Positions 63,960-64,000 of a DNA stretch of 64,000 nt are shown one piece after another; the stretch's first letter is position 1, and each line of letters opens with the position of its first letter. Under the pieces are notes generated by a model. It saw only the letters and a list, made by a program, of their open reading frames with translations. It made no database searches and had not been told where the DNA came from. The stretch is from Flavobacterium sp. UBA6721 (GTDB taxonomy: Bacteria; Bacteroidota; Bacteroidia; Flavobacteriales; Flavobacteriaceae), in assembly GCA_002454195.1 (NCBI GenBank), contig DKIJ01000018.1, forward strand, positions 89,598 through 153,597. The letters are read 5' to 3'. The translations under genes and the position numbers were made by a program.

Positions 63960-64000
63960 CGCGGGATAGAGCAGTAGGCAGCTCGTCGGGCTCATAACCC
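63960..64000 (+). tRNA. initiator tRNA-Met (CAT), 5' part
   Basis: The first 41 bases of a tRNA: acceptor CGCGGG, D arm GAGCAGTAGGCAGCTC, then the anticodon arm GTCGGGCTCATAACCC with anticodon CAT. The C at position 1 and the three G-C pairs of the anticodon stem point to the initiator. The gene runs off the right edge. Confidence 0.9.

Overview
The window looks like the chromosome of a Flavobacterium-type member of the Bacteroidota. The evidence is the low GC content, promoters of the TANNTTTG type, the near absence of Shine-Dalgarno sequences, family members typical of the phylum (GSCFA, DUF4230, DUF4136, a plug-domain protein, a TonB receptor with a carboxypeptidase-like domain), and intergenic repeats of the kind seen in flavobacteria. 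The species is inferred and cannot be proved from the sequence alone.

Region 1 (about 2.0-28.4 kb) is an anaerobic nitrogen-oxide respiration island. On the minus strand it holds five units. The first is a five-gene cluster for an unusual nitrate reductase: a NarI-like cytochrome b, a cytoplasmic molybdopterin catalytic subunit, a four-cluster ferredoxin, a Rieske protein and a small membrane protein. The second is a pair of NarK-type nitrate/nitrite transporters, each with an extra periplasmic insertion. The third is a nirK operon (copper nitrite reductase fused to cytochrome c, a free paralogous cytochrome c, NirV-like, SCO-like, porin-like). The fourth is a nor operon (norC, norB, norQ, norD, a hemerythrin/PAS protein, norE-like, norF-like). 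Together these would take nitrate to nitrous oxide; no nosZ is present in the window. On the plus strand follow the iron-sulfur repair protein RIC, a class III ribonucleotide reductase whose C-terminal glycyl-radical segment is encoded by a separate 54-codon ORF, its activase NrdG, two membrane proteins and an NsrR/IscR-like Rrf2 regulator. Four palindromes of the form TGA-N6-TCA (FNR/CRP type) lie upstream of narK, nirK, norC and this Rrf2 gene, all at the same distance from the -7 element. This suggests one shared regulon.

Region 2 (28.5-50.5 kb) is mostly housekeeping and signalling: a GAF/PAS protein with a lone phosphoacceptor-like segment, a second nearly identical Rrf2 gene, nadA-nadB, hemL, a cell-wall hydrolase, a D-cysteine desulfhydrase-like enzyme, ilvA preceded by an isoleucine-rich leader peptide and attenuator, a truncated hemoglobin, a two-component system, and envelope proteins of unknown role.

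Region 3 (50.5-64 kb) holds alaS, an M23 peptidase, a MerR regulator, LemA and two TPM-domain proteins, a third Rrf2 regulator followed by a Cys/Met-rich short ORF and a TonB-dependent receptor, a ParE/RelE-type toxin-antitoxin pair, the GTPases Der and Era, and the first 41 bases of an initiator tRNA-Met at the right edge. No rRNA, CRISPR array, prophage or complete insertion sequence is visible.
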